Assembly: GCF_003477885.1 (NCBI RefSeq)
Contig: NZ_QUEE01000003.1
Coordinates: 386,191-450,190 of the forward strand
Length of the DNA: 64,000 bases
Direction of reading: 5' to 3'
Source: Lachnotalea sp. AF33-28
GTDB lineage: Bacteria; Bacillota; Clostridia; Lachnospirales; Lachnospiraceae
Below the pieces are notes generated by a model, which did not search any database, was not told the origin of the DNA, and saw only the letters and a list, made by a program, of their open reading frames with translations. A program made the translations under genes and the position numbers. This document shows, one piece after another, positions 51,417-59,692 of this stretch (the stretch's first letter is position 1; every line of letters starts with the position of its first letter).

Positions 51417-52313
51417 TTAAAATACCCGGTAACCGGTAAATTTGTAAGCCAGCTTATAGGATGTCACAATAAAAAATGCGGATATCATTGACTTAAACAG
51501 CCCCGCTGCCGTGGCGATGCCGAACTGCGCATTTTTAATACCCAGCCGGTAGATCAGGGTATCTATGATGTCCCCACTTTCCAGAGTGATCGGACTCATC
51601 AGGTTATAAACCTGGTCAAATCCCGCATTCAGCACATTGCCAAGGCTTAACGTGGTCAGCAGCACGATGGTGGGCGCGATGCCGGGCAGCGTAACGTGCA
51701 GCGTCTGTTTCCATCTGCCGGCCCCGTCTATGGCCGCCGCCTCATAGAGGTTTAAGTCAATGCCGGTCAGCGCCGCCATATAGATGATCGTGCCCCATCC
51801 GAATTCCTTCCAGACATTGGTGACCACCAGCACCGGTTTAAACCAGTTGTTGTCCCCCAGGAAAAATACCGGCTCCACACCGAACAAACCCAAAAGCCGG
51901 TTGACAATCCCGTTTTCCGGGGAGAGGATATCCACGATAATGCCGGCCATCAGCACCCAGGAAATAAAATAAGGCATATAGATGATCGTCTGAGCCGTCC
52001 GCTTGATGGATGACCGGCGTATCTCATTGAGCAGAAGGGAAAAGGTTACCGGAACGATCAGTCCCGTGATGATCTTCCAGAACGCGATGACCACAGTATT
52101 TTTTAAAGCCTGCATGAATCCCGGGTTCGTAAACAGCACCCGGAAATTTTCAAGGCCGGTAAATTTCGAACCGGTAAATCCCAGCGCCGGCTTATAGTTC
52201 TGGAAAGCTATGATGATGCCGGCCATCGGGACATAACAGTACACAACCAGCAGCGCAGTAGGAATCAGAAGCATGAGATGAAACGACAGATATTTTCCTT
52301 TTTTTCTTTTCAA
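51417..52313 (-). CDS. Carbohydrate ABC transporter permease (LplB type)
   Basis: A 298-residue permease with six helices: LSFHLMLLIPTALLVVYCYVPMAGIIIAFQNYKPALG at the N-terminus (typical of LplB/YteP proteins) and the EAA-like loop DGAGRWKQTLHVTLPGIAPTIVLL. Functions with the LplC-type partner. The start is TTG at 52313, with AGGAGG 9 nt upstream; the intervening hairpin at 52337-52364 should lower expression of the permeases relative to the binding protein. The downstream partner follows with a 15-nt gap, so translation is probably coupled. Confidence 0.92.
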   Translation of the reverse strand: MKRKKGKYLSFHLMLLIPTALLVVYCYVPMAGIIIAFQNYKPALGFTGSKFTGLENFRVLFTNPGFMQALKNTVVIAFWKIITGLIVPVTFSLLLNEIRRSSIKRTAQTIIYMPYFISWVLMAGIIVDILSPENGIVNRLLGLFGVEPVFFLGDNNWFKPVLVVTNVWKEFGWGTIIYMAALTGIDLNLYEAAAIDGAGRWKQTLHVTLPGIAPTIVLLTTLSLGNVLNAGFDQVYNLMSPITLESGDIIDTLIYRLGIKNAQFGIATAAGLFKSMISAFFIVTSYKLAYKFTGYRVF

Positions 52314-52336
52314 GAATCCAATCCTCCTAAAACTTA

Positions 52337-52364
52337 GGGGCTGCCGTTTTGCGCGGCAGCCCCC
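52337..52364 (-). terminator. Attenuating hairpin between binding protein and permease genes
   Basis: A perfect 10-bp stem (52337-52346 with 52354-52363, GGGGCTGCCG/CGGCAGCCCC) followed on the minus strand by TAAGTTTT, in the 58-nt gap after the solute-binding protein stop. Partial termination here would give the excess of binding protein usual in such operons. Confidence 0.75.
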
Positions 52365-52371
52365 TTATGCC

Positions 52372-54105
52372 TTATTTAGCAGTTGCATACCAGTCATTTA
52401 CTTCCTGTGTGATCCGGTCTCCTCCGTTTGATTTCCAGACTTCCACAGCTTTGTCAAAATTATTGATGTCATCACCCATGATGATCTTCAGGTATTCCGC
52501 CCAAAGAACTTCATTCAGATCGGTCATGTTCTGCTGGGCGTATTCTGACGCGGTAGAAAGGAACTTATCCACATAAATGCGGTCTTCGTTCCAGAGCTTC
52601 TCTATGTGGGAGAAGGTGCTGTCAGGGCCGAATACCAGTTCCGCCGGTACAAACTGCCTGCCGCCTTCCGCTCCGTCTATCGCAGATTTGATATTGTTAT
52701 AATCCGTCTCGGTGGCGGTGCCCTTTATTTCAGACAGATCGCCGGTTTCCAGAGCTTTGGTGATCTTCTGGTATGCCTCCATGTTCTTCCACGGCTTGTA
52801 GATGAAATGCCCGAAGCGGTACCAGATCGCTTCCATGCCGTCCTCAGTGGTTCCGTATACTGTGGGTTCTTTTTCCAGCAGATCGAAATTAAGGTTCAGC
52901 ATCTTAACCGCCGCTTCCGGATGCTCGATGCCCTTCTTTACGAAGACATAGTACGCCGGCGCCGCGGAGCCCTGGGTGACATAGGGGCTTCCGTCATTGG
53001 TCACGCCGTCCACACAGATCCATTCCGCGCTTTCATCGTTTTTGATATTGTCCGTCATCACTCCCAGAGGAGCCCAATAAGTGCCGTACATGATGCCCGC
53101 CTGGCCGCCCGCAACCAGCTGTCCGATCTGGCTGGAATCCTTCACCGCAAAATCCTGCGGGATCAGACCTTCTTTGTACATATCCTGGAGTTTCTGCAGC
53201 GCGTCCTTCATCTCCGGCTGTATGCGGCCATAGATCAGCTGCCCGTCGCTGCCCTCCACCCAGATGTCCGGGAATACGCCATATCCGTTTAAGAATCCGC
53301 CAAGGTCGCACTGCCCAGCGATCACCTGCTTGTTGGCAACCAGGCCCACCGTATTCTCTCCGCCCAGCTTCGCCTCTTTAAATGCTCTTGCTGTGTCCAC
53401 CAGCTCATCCACCGTGGTGGGGACCGGAAGATTCAGCTTATCCAGCCAGTCCTTGCGGAGAAATAAGAGGTTAACATTATCCGGCTGCGCTCCTACATGG
53501 GGGAGACCCATCATCCGGCCGTCCACGGTAATAAAACCTTCCGCGATGCCTCCGTCCAGGCTGTTGGCTTCTTTATAGGCGTCGGAAGCATATTCGTTAA
53601 AATAGTCCGTCATATCCTCCACATAGCCCGCCTCCAACAGCTGCTGGTAAACCGGTCCGGGCACGATCGCCATATCCGGGATATCGCCGCCCGCGATGGC
53701 CACATTCCATTTGGACAGATATTCGTCCACCGGCGCTGTCCACAGATACTCGATATTGATTCCCAGCTGTTCTTTATATGCTTTCGTCCACACATTATCT
53801 TCCAGGGATTTATATCCCTCTCTGGAAGTGTCAAATTTCATGGAGGGATCGATATCCCGCACCATGGTCACCGTAATCTCTTCCTCATACTTTCCAAGCG
53901 GGTCCGCCGCTTCGCCGGCAGCCACAGGCGCTGTGGTATCCGGCTCCTGCGCCGCTGTCGTCTCCTTGCCTGTCGTCTCATTGCCTGTCGTCTCATTGCC
54001 GCCGGAAACAGTTCCGGCCGTTCCGTTACCGGACGCGCATGCCGTTACGGTCATTGCGAGGACCAGCAGAAGTGAAACCATTGTCAACAGTTTGCTTTTT
54101 TTCAT
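52372..54105 (-). CDS. Extracellular solute-binding lipoprotein of the oligosaccharide ABC importer (LplA/LipO type)
   Basis: A 577-residue lipoprotein: signal peptide with lipobox LAMTVTAC (Cys ~23), a Thr/Glu-rich linker (with a repeated GNETTGNETTGKETTA stretch), then a long solute-binding fold with DIPDMAIVPGPVYQQLLEAG and NDWYATAK at the C-terminus. Length and the YTVExx-like lattice fit LplA-type proteins that bind oligosaccharides such as rhamnogalacturonan fragments; the substrate is inferred from the neighbouring rhamnosidases. ATG 54105 with AAAGGAGG upstream. Readings to 54213 would include the double-hairpin leader elements. First gene of the importer operon (promoter at 54311-54339). 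Confidence 0.92.
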   Translation of the reverse strand: MKKSKLLTMVSLLLVLAMTVTACASGNGTAGTVSGGNETTGNETTGKETTAAQEPDTTAPVAAGEAADPLGKYEEEITVTMVRDIDPSMKFDTSREGYKSLEDNVWTKAYKEQLGINIEYLWTAPVDEYLSKWNVAIAGGDIPDMAIVPGPVYQQLLEAGYVEDMTDYFNEYASDAYKEANSLDGGIAEGFITVDGRMMGLPHVGAQPDNVNLLFLRKDWLDKLNLPVPTTVDELVDTARAFKEAKLGGENTVGLVANKQVIAGQCDLGGFLNGYGVFPDIWVEGSDGQLIYGRIQPEMKDALQKLQDMYKEGLIPQDFAVKDSSQIGQLVAGGQAGIMYGTYWAPLGVMTDNIKNDESAEWICVDGVTNDGSPYVTQGSAAPAYYVFVKKGIEHPEAAVKMLNLNFDLLEKEPTVYGTTEDGMEAIWYRFGHFIYKPWKNMEAYQKITKALETGDLSEIKGTATETDYNNIKSAIDGAEGGRQFVPAELVFGPDSTFSHIEKLWNEDRIYVDKFLSTASEYAQQNMTDLNEVLWAEYLKIIMGDDINNFDKAVEVWKSNGGDRITQEVNDWYATAK

Positions 54106-54125
54106 AGAAATCCTCCTTTTTCTTG

Positions 54126-54171
54126 TCACCAACCATAGGTTGATGACCTGCGCACACTTCAGTGTGCTTCC
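54126..54171 (-). repeat. Double-hairpin leader element, copy 2a
   Basis: GCACAC-TGAA-GTGTGC followed by TCATCAACC-TAT-GGTTGGTGA on the minus strand, ending 20 nt before the binding-protein start. It repeats in tandem with copy 2b. Confidence 0.8.
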
Positions 54172-54181
54172 CCTTTTCTTG

Positions 54182-54223
54182 TCACCAACCGCAGGTTGAT
54201 GACCTGCGCACACTTCGGTGTAC
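54182..54223 (-). repeat. Double-hairpin leader element, copy 2b
   Basis: Second tandem copy, 11 nt upstream of copy 2a: GTACAC-CGAA-GTGTGC (one G-U pair) and TCATCAACC-TGC-GGTTGGTGA. Same orientation and spacing. Confidence 0.8.
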
Positions 54224-54310
54224 TTCCGTTTTACCGCTCTTATTTCTCGTACACATCGCAGACCAGGCGCTTCCCCGGGCTGAACCGCTCTGTGTGTTGT
54301 CTACAATATT

Positions 54311-54339
54311 ATTTTAATAAGATTCATATTATCTCTCAA
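54311..54339 (-). promoter_or_regulatory. Candidate promoter of the importer operon
   Basis: TTGAGA (54334-54339), 17-nt spacer, TAAAAT (54311-54316) on the minus strand, ~200 nt before the first gene. The leader between carries the tandem double-hairpin elements. Confidence 0.55.
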
Positions 54340-56669
54340 TTCAAAGATATTGACTTTTTTATCTTATTTTGCTTCTGGCTGATTTCTGTTTTATTCACCT
54401 GGTGAACAGGCCGTTCGGCCGCCAGCATACAGGCTCCCAGAGCCGGAACTGTCACATGTTTCGGACCTTCTGGCAAGTGAACCCACGCCCCTGTGTCCGG
54501 ATCCCAGAGCACCGCGGCATCCTCCAGAAAGATCACGGTCTCTTTGACCCGGTTCTCCCGGTTTTCTATAAACCAGAGGCGGGCATCCGCCGTCACCCGC
54601 TTCTGGATATAGATACCCTCACTTTCACCGCCGACCTCCAGCACCTTTTGAGCCGAGTGTGCCAGCAGCCCCTCCAGCTGTTTTGCCGTACCGCACTTCA
54701 CCTGATCCTGGTATCTGAAAACCAGCCTGGAATCATATTTAATTTGATCCGTGCCTTCACCGTCCGGGTCTAAAAGTATCAGTTTCCCACCGCTCTCCAG
54801 CCAGTCCCGGAGCGGGAATTCCGTAAGCGTTTCCAGGTCTTCTCCCCGTTCAGCAAACATCAGCAACACGCCAAAGCTTTCGTATCCGGAAATGATCCGA
54901 CCTTCTTCGATCCCGCAGGAGGCCAGGCCGGGCCCGCTGATCAGGTCGAAATCGTAGTGTAGATCCATTAGCTTCTGCACGGCAAGCCCATATGCAGTTT
55001 CCAGCCGGCACATGGATGGGCTCTGCAGAGGTGCTGCGGTACCGGGCCCCACATTCCAGTATTTATGATCCAGGGCCCTATAGCGCTCATATGCTTTCTG
55101 TATCGGGACCAGCAACAGCACATCCGTAACATGCCTTCCCAAGGAGCAGAAGGTAAATGCCCTTGAGATGCAGTCCCCATACCTCTTCCACTCCGGAGCC
55201 GGGCGGTGCTCATAGGGATGGTAGGACGCAATGCGGTTAATGCCCAGCACTGCCTGATAGTAAGCGCTGTTGATCATATTTTCCACCGTCATTTGTTCCG
55301 GCATGCCCCAGTCATTGGCTTCAAAATGGAAGCTGCTTTCGCTCATGACATATGGCTTTCCTTTAAGATGCGCGGCACCGGCGGCTGTTTTTTCCGGGAT
55401 GATATCACGGGGGCTGTACGAATAGAGACGGTCCACTCCCGGCATCTGCATTCCGTCCATCGCCTGGAACATATCTCCGTTGAGTCCCACCTGCATGGAC
55501 AAAGTTTCTTCACCGTACAGATGTCCGGTCAGGCATATCCCGTATTCCTCCAGAAATTCCGCGATTCTTTCAATATAGTTTTTGGTAAATAGTTCCGAAG
55601 CCAGGTTCCAGTAAATTCGGCGGTATCTGCCGCAGGAACAGCCGGTATTATAAAATATATCCACCCACGGAAATGCCGCGCCGTTCCTTTGCTCCACCTC
55701 TTTAGCGGCGAGTTCCAGCCTTTCATACATCTCATCGGTCCATGCTGCGGCCGCATCCTCCTCCGTAAAACGGTTGGAACACCCATGAACGGGAAAACCC
55801 GGTTCATCGGAAAAGAATGCGGTTATTTTCTGAAAATTCGCTTCGCCCAGATGCTTTAAATACCGTTTATGGGTGACCTCCAGAAAGGCATCGGTGACTT
55901 CGGAGCGCATCACGTCAACATAAGGGATTCCGTCCTGTGTGATGAATCCCGCCCGGCCCGTATAGATCACGCAGATTCTCCAGCGGCCGGCCGGCAAACC
56001 GCTCCAGCGGATTTCATTGCCTGTGACTGTCAGAGGAATCCGGCTGTTTTGATCGACCGTTGACTCGTCGATGTACCGGTATGCTGCGGTTTCCAGAAAC
56101 CGCACGGGGCCATGGGACGCCTGGTCCAAAACTGCCGGGTGTGGCAGAGACGATTGGCTTAAAACCGGCGGGTGCGATAGGGATGATTGGTCCAAAAACG
56201 CCGGAAGCGGCAGGTGACCGGACGCGGCTTCGGTAACCGCGGTATGACAAAAAAGGGCTTTTGTCTGGTAATCCGGATTTGCCTCCAGCACCTTGCCCCC
56301 GGCCCCTCCGCTGGGGAAGGTGTATTCATCATAAATCCAGATCTCCAGCCCCGCGTTCAGACATTTCTCCACAAAGCTGCGAAGGCATCTCCACTCATAC
56401 TCCGACTCCTCCGTTTCCTCCTCCAGATAGATCCTCAGTGCCGCAGCGGCGCGCTGTTCTTGCGGCCATTTTGCCAGGACAGCTTCCGATGCTCCCATGC
56501 TCACCACAAAACCTCCCAGGCCGTTTTCCCGCGCGAGCCGGATTGCCCGATCCATCTCTTCCGGCTGTCTGGGGAAACGGTAGTGGAGGATCGGAAGCGG
56601 CCTGTGGGTTGTGCCCGGATGTTTCAGAATTGTTTTTAAGCGGCTGATTGTGTTTTGGGGTTGATCCAT
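54336..56669 (-). CDS. Glycoside hydrolase, GH106-like (putative alpha-L-rhamnosidase)
   Basis: A 777-residue intracellular enzyme with features of the GH106 rhamnosidase group: MDRAIRLARENGLGGFVV at the barrel start, IWIYDEYTFPSGGAGGKVL (the YDExxxPSGxAGG hallmark), FFSDEPG and LTGHLYGEETLSMQVGLNGDMF with candidate catalytic acidic residues, then a C-terminal part ending in PALGACMLAAER. The family call is by motif only. Residues ~160-190 hold a local tandem repeat (SSLSHPPVLS, SSLPHPAVLD, plus a third half-copy) absent from relatives I know. Upstream of the importer operon, 230 nt apart. ATG 56669; no strong ribosome site was seen. Confidence 0.65.
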   Translation of the reverse strand: MDQPQNTISRLKTILKHPGTTHRPLPILHYRFPRQPEEMDRAIRLARENGLGGFVVSMGASEAVLAKWPQEQRAAAALRIYLEEETEESEYEWRCLRSFVEKCLNAGLEIWIYDEYTFPSGGAGGKVLEANPDYQTKALFCHTAVTEAASGHLPLPAFLDQSSLSHPPVLSQSSLPHPAVLDQASHGPVRFLETAAYRYIDESTVDQNSRIPLTVTGNEIRWSGLPAGRWRICVIYTGRAGFITQDGIPYVDVMRSEVTDAFLEVTHKRYLKHLGEANFQKITAFFSDEPGFPVHGCSNRFTEEDAAAAWTDEMYERLELAAKEVEQRNGAAFPWVDIFYNTGCSCGRYRRIYWNLASELFTKNYIERIAEFLEEYGICLTGHLYGEETLSMQVGLNGDMFQAMDGMQMPGVDRLYSYSPRDIIPEKTAAGAAHLKGKPYVMSESSFHFEANDWGMPEQMTVENMINSAYYQAVLGINRIASYHPYEHRPAPEWKRYGDCISRAFTFCSLGRHVTDVLLLVPIQKAYERYRALDHKYWNVGPGTAAPLQSPSMCRLETAYGLAVQKLMDLHYDFDLISGPGLASCGIEEGRIISGYESFGVLLMFAERGEDLETLTEFPLRDWLESGGKLILLDPDGEGTDQIKYDSRLVFRYQDQVKCGTAKQLEGLLAHSAQKVLEVGGESEGIYIQKRVTADARLWFIENRENRVKETVIFLEDAAVLWDPDTGAWVHLPEGPKHVTVPALGACMLAAERPVHQVNKTEISQKQNKIKKSISLN

Positions 56670-57303
56670 AGATTTGTCTCTCCTCTCTTTTATAGCGTGC
56701 CGGTATTCTTATCCAGACAGCTGTCTGCGTCTGATCAGGGCAGGTAAACTGTTGAACCGGATACAGGATACGGATCCGTTGTTCCGGTTCCTGTTATCAG
56801 TTTAACAGCATGGGAGAAGGCGCGCTATTAACGTATGTTGACATAGTTATCCGATTTTGCTGCTTTATTGGGGAGGGGAGGCGGTCTGATGGGAGAAATT
56901 TGGTATGGAAAGGAGGGGCAATATGATGTGGGGTGGCTTGAGGCAAGAGCGCTCGGTACTGGGAGCACGGTGGAGGAAAGCTTGATCGAGAAGGTTTTAT
57001 GTCGGGCAGCTTAAGGAGGAAACACGATGGGGAAAAACCGATACGGACGGCTTAATATTGGATAGTCCGGTATAAGATAGCTTGAGGCGCCAGGTTACGG
57101 CCACGCGGATGTTCCCGTATCGGCGGTATAGTAATCACAGCAATTTTTATCTTGTCGCAGCATCGCTAGTATGATATGTGTACAAAAAAGGTGAAATGGA
57201 CCAAGCTTACAGAAGTTAAGCTATCTTCACTTCACCTTTGCATAATATCAGGAAAACTTTGATACTCTTAACGCCTGTAAATACCAGGCACTTATGAGTG
57301 TCA
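56670..57303. other. Gene-poor 634-nt stretch
   Basis: No convincing gene. Two short frames with good ribosome sites occur (ATG 56934, 20 codons after AAGGAGGGG; ATG 57026, 12 codons after AAGGAGG) but are too short to credit. The motif GGCTTGAGGC/AGCTTGAGGC recurs at ~56935-56945 and 57080-57090. A large hairpin (57187-57240) closes the stretch. Confidence 0.4.
57187..57240. terminator. Hairpin near the end of the HAD phosphatase gene
   Basis: AAAGGTGAA (57187-57195) pairs with TTCACCTTT (57231-57239), with an inner AGCTTA/TAAGCT pair. Possibly a bidirectional terminator; the T-run is short. Confidence 0.5.
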
Positions 57304-58014
57304 TCAAGCTTCCAACGTTTTTATATAATCCATCAGGTCATCAAAGCTTCCGTTAGGATATGTGGAAATATCCGCATCGCCCGAATTGATCAGGCAGTCT
57401 GTGAGCAGAAACACCTTCATACCCAAAGATTCCGCCACCATATCCTCGGTCACGTCATTGCCGACCATCAGACACTCCGAAGGTTCACAGCCTATCCGAT
57501 CCAGAATATCTCTGTAATAGGCCGGATTCGGCTTGCTGTGGCATGAATTTTCATAAGTGGTATAGTATTCAAAATCCTCAGGCTGAAATCCCGCCCAGCG
57601 CATGCGGCTTTCTGTCGCTACAGCCGGAAAGATCGGATTGGTTGCCAGCACCGTGCGGTATCCCTTCTCTTTGATCAGGCTGACCGTTTGTTTTGCTTTC
57701 GGATTGCAGCCGCAGTCAGACGCAACCTCCTGAAATTCTTTTTCATAAAATTCATCAAATACAGCTTTGTCCTTCAGCGCCTCACTGCCATAATTCTCCG
57801 CAAATACTTCCCAGAATACCTCTTCGTTCAGAGCACTTCCATCATTCTTCACCATGGCTTCTGTGCCTTTCCAGATCACGCTCACCAACCGGCCGGTCTC
57901 ATAACCGTAAGGCGCGGCTTTTTTCGCAAGCCTTCCAAAATAAGATTTCACAAATACATCCTGGTCCATCGGCAGCAGTGTGCCGTCCAGGTCGAATAGA
58001 ATTGTCTTTATCAT
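57304..58014 (-). CDS. HAD family hydrolase (phosphatase)
   Basis: A 236-residue HAD-superfamily phosphatase: ILFDLDGTLLPMD (nucleophile Asp 8, Asp 10), a helical cap, VLATNPIFP with the motif II Thr, the Lys in SKPNPAYYRDIL, and CLMVGNDVTEDMVA (motif IV aspartates). It probably dephosphorylates small phosphorylated metabolites; the exact substrate is open. ATG 58014 with AGAGGAG upstream. Not obviously linked to the neighbouring TetR/phosphorylase unit, which is divergent. Confidence 0.9.
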   Translation of the reverse strand: MIKTILFDLDGTLLPMDQDVFVKSYFGRLAKKAAPYGYETGRLVSVIWKGTEAMVKNDGSALNEEVFWEVFAENYGSEALKDKAVFDEFYEKEFQEVASDCGCNPKAKQTVSLIKEKGYRTVLATNPIFPAVATESRMRWAGFQPEDFEYYTTYENSCHSKPNPAYYRDILDRIGCEPSECLMVGNDVTEDMVAESLGMKVFLLTDCLINSGDADISTYPNGSFDDLMDYIKTLEA

Positions 58015-58136
58015 TGCAATACTCCTCTGACTTTCATCTTGTTTGGCGGCAGGAAATGGCTTATGCCGCTCCGCCATTCCATATTATAGCTTTTGATATG
58101 ACGGAATGTCAATGTAGAGCAGCTTGCGATTCTTTA

Positions 58137-58202
58137 GTTACTATTAGTTGTCGCATACTCCACCCGCTATGTGCTGCTTTATCGGCAACCGTGAATAGTA
58201 GC
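58137..58202. repeat. Diverged mini-copy of the inverted-repeat element
   Basis: GTTACTATTAG (58137) and GTGAATAGTAGC (58191-58202) match the ends of the 207-bp element; the inside (CCCGCTATGTGCTGCTTTATCGGCAACC) matches its right arm. No flanking duplication seen. Confidence 0.55.
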
Positions 58203-58229
58203 ATACTATAGCTCGTTGCTATCATTCGC

Positions 58230-58277
58230 TTGACATTGCGACACTTGTGTCTTATAATTAAAAGAGACACTTATGTC
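58230..58277 (+). promoter_or_regulatory. Promoter and twin operators of the TetR/nucleoside phosphorylase unit
   Basis: Consensus promoter TTGACA (58230-58235), 17-nt spacer, TATAAT (58253-58258). GACACTTGTGTC (58240-58251, perfect palindrome) lies in the spacer and GACACTTATGTC (58266-58277) just after the start point, 26 bp apart: a self-repression site for the TetR protein. Confidence 0.85.
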
Positions 58278-58299
58278 GCAAAACAGGAGATTACATTCA

Positions 58300-58896
58300 A
58301 TGGGAAACAAAGGAAATAGGACTAAAGAGCTCATATGCACAGAAGCATATAAGCTCTTTGCAGAAAAAGGCTTTAAAGATGTTACCATGAAGGATATCTG
58401 TGAGCGCACCGGCTTAAGCAGGGGCGGTTTATACCGGCATTATGACAGTACGGAACAGATATTTCTGGAAATCATCCATGCGCTCATGCAGAATCAGCAA
58501 AACGAATTTGCCGGAAAAATCAGCCATCATATCCCTGCCGTTCAAATTCTGAATGAAGTATTTCAGCGGTATGAATCAGAAATGACCGATTCTGACCGCT
58601 CCCTAAGCATCGCCATATATGAATTCTTCAGCCGTCCCGGGATGTCTCAGGGTGAGAATTCCGTACTGCGGCAGTATCTTCTGTCAAAAAGTATGTGGAC
58701 CGAGCTGATTGAATACGGGATAAGGACAGGGGAATTTAAACGCGTGGACCCGGAAGCGGTGTATGATCTGATCGTATTTTCTTATCAGGGAGTAAGGATG
58801 TACAGCAGGCTGATGAAGCTAGATCCGGCAGTGCCCCGAAGGATTCTGGAACAGATCAGAGGGATGCTGTGTGTGCCGTCTTCACTGTTACCGTAA
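58300..58896 (+). CDS. TetR/AcrR family transcriptional regulator
   Basis: A 198-residue regulator: N-terminal HTH (ICTEAYKLFAEKGFKDVTMKDICERTGLSRGGLYRHYDSTEQIFLE, textbook TetR) and a ~130-residue ligand-binding helical domain. I start it at ATG 58300 (AGGAG 10 nt upstream); ATG 58273 lies inside the second operator, practically at the transcription start, and has no ribosome site. It probably represses its own promoter and thereby the nucleoside phosphorylase gene 18 nt downstream. Confidence 0.9.
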   Translation: MGNKGNRTKELICTEAYKLFAEKGFKDVTMKDICERTGLSRGGLYRHYDSTEQIFLEIIHALMQNQQNEFAGKISHHIPAVQILNEVFQRYESEMTDSDRSLSIAIYEFFSRPGMSQGENSVLRQYLLSKSMWTELIEYGIRTGEFKRVDPEAVYDLIVFSYQGVRMYSRLMKLDPAVPRRILEQIRGMLCVPSSLLP

Positions 58897-58914
58897 AGGA
58901 GTTGAGAGAATAAA

Positions 58915-59691
58915 ATGAACACTGTATTCTATAATGACCGATCAACCGGTAAAGCACTGATTAATCCATCCGACCTCACACGGCCGGTGGAGGGTTTTCC
59001 TGAAGTCTGTATCTCCACTTTCTCTAAAGGGATTATCGACAAATTTGCTTCTCTTGAGCATGTTCAGGTAATTGCACACCTATATACTGCAAACGGCGTG
59101 AACCCGGTATATAAGATCCGCTATTCCGGCAGAGATTTTGCCTTCTACATGTCATTAGTCGGTGCGCCGGCATGTGTCTGCGGACTCGAAGAGATGATCG
59201 CGATGGGGGCAAAAAAATTCGTTTTTTTCGGGAGCTGCGGAGTCCTGGATGATGGCCGGGCCGGCCGGAATCTGATCGTCCCCACAGCAGCTGTCCGGGA
59301 AGAGGGAACCAGCTATCATTATGCCGCACCGGCAGACGAAATCATGCCAGACCCTGAAATGACCGCAGTTTTGAAAAAAAGCCTGGACAGATGCGGCTGC
59401 CCCTATACGCGGGGCAAGATATGGACCAGTGACGCCATATACCGTGAAACAATGGATGCCATCACTGAACGCAAAAAAACCGGCTGTATCGCGGTTGATA
59501 TGGAATATTCCGCACTGCTGGCGGCCGCCGCATACCGGGGAGTGAAATTTGTCCAGTTCTTTTATGGCGCGGACTGCCTGGATAACGAACGTTGGCAGCC
59601 GCGCGATTTAACCGATTATGGGCTGGAAGGGGCGGAGAAATATATGGCGTTGGCGCTGGAGTGCGGGATGGAGTTGTATGATCGGGCATGA
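58915..59691 (+). CDS. Nucleoside phosphorylase (PNP/uridine phosphorylase family)
   Basis: A 258-residue enzyme of the nucleoside phosphorylase superfamily: FVFFGSCGVLDD (phosphate loop), TSDAIYRET, and the nucleoside-contacting VDMEYSALLAAAAYRGVKF (VDMExA instead of VEMExA). The IPT/PNP-type fold suggests cleavage of a purine or pyrimidine nucleoside to base and ribose-1-phosphate. A hexamer-type uridine phosphorylase is possible but the base preference is open. Ribosome site AAGGAG 9-14 nt before the ATG; 18 nt from the TetR gene and probably cotranscribed and repressed by it. Confidence 0.85.
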   Translation: MNTVFYNDRSTGKALINPSDLTRPVEGFPEVCISTFSKGIIDKFASLEHVQVIAHLYTANGVNPVYKIRYSGRDFAFYMSLVGAPACVCGLEEMIAMGAKKFVFFGSCGVLDDGRAGRNLIVPTAAVREEGTSYHYAAPADEIMPDPEMTAVLKKSLDRCGCPYTRGKIWTSDAIYRETMDAITERKKTGCIAVDMEYSALLAAAAYRGVKFVQFFYGADCLDNERWQPRDLTDYGLEGAEKYMALALECGMELYDRA

Positions 59692-59692
59692 G

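Noticed and set aside
56934..57061. Two mini-frames with good ribosome sites
   Set aside because: Only 20 and 12 codons, with no composition or conservation evidence; recorded as part of the gene-poor stretch.
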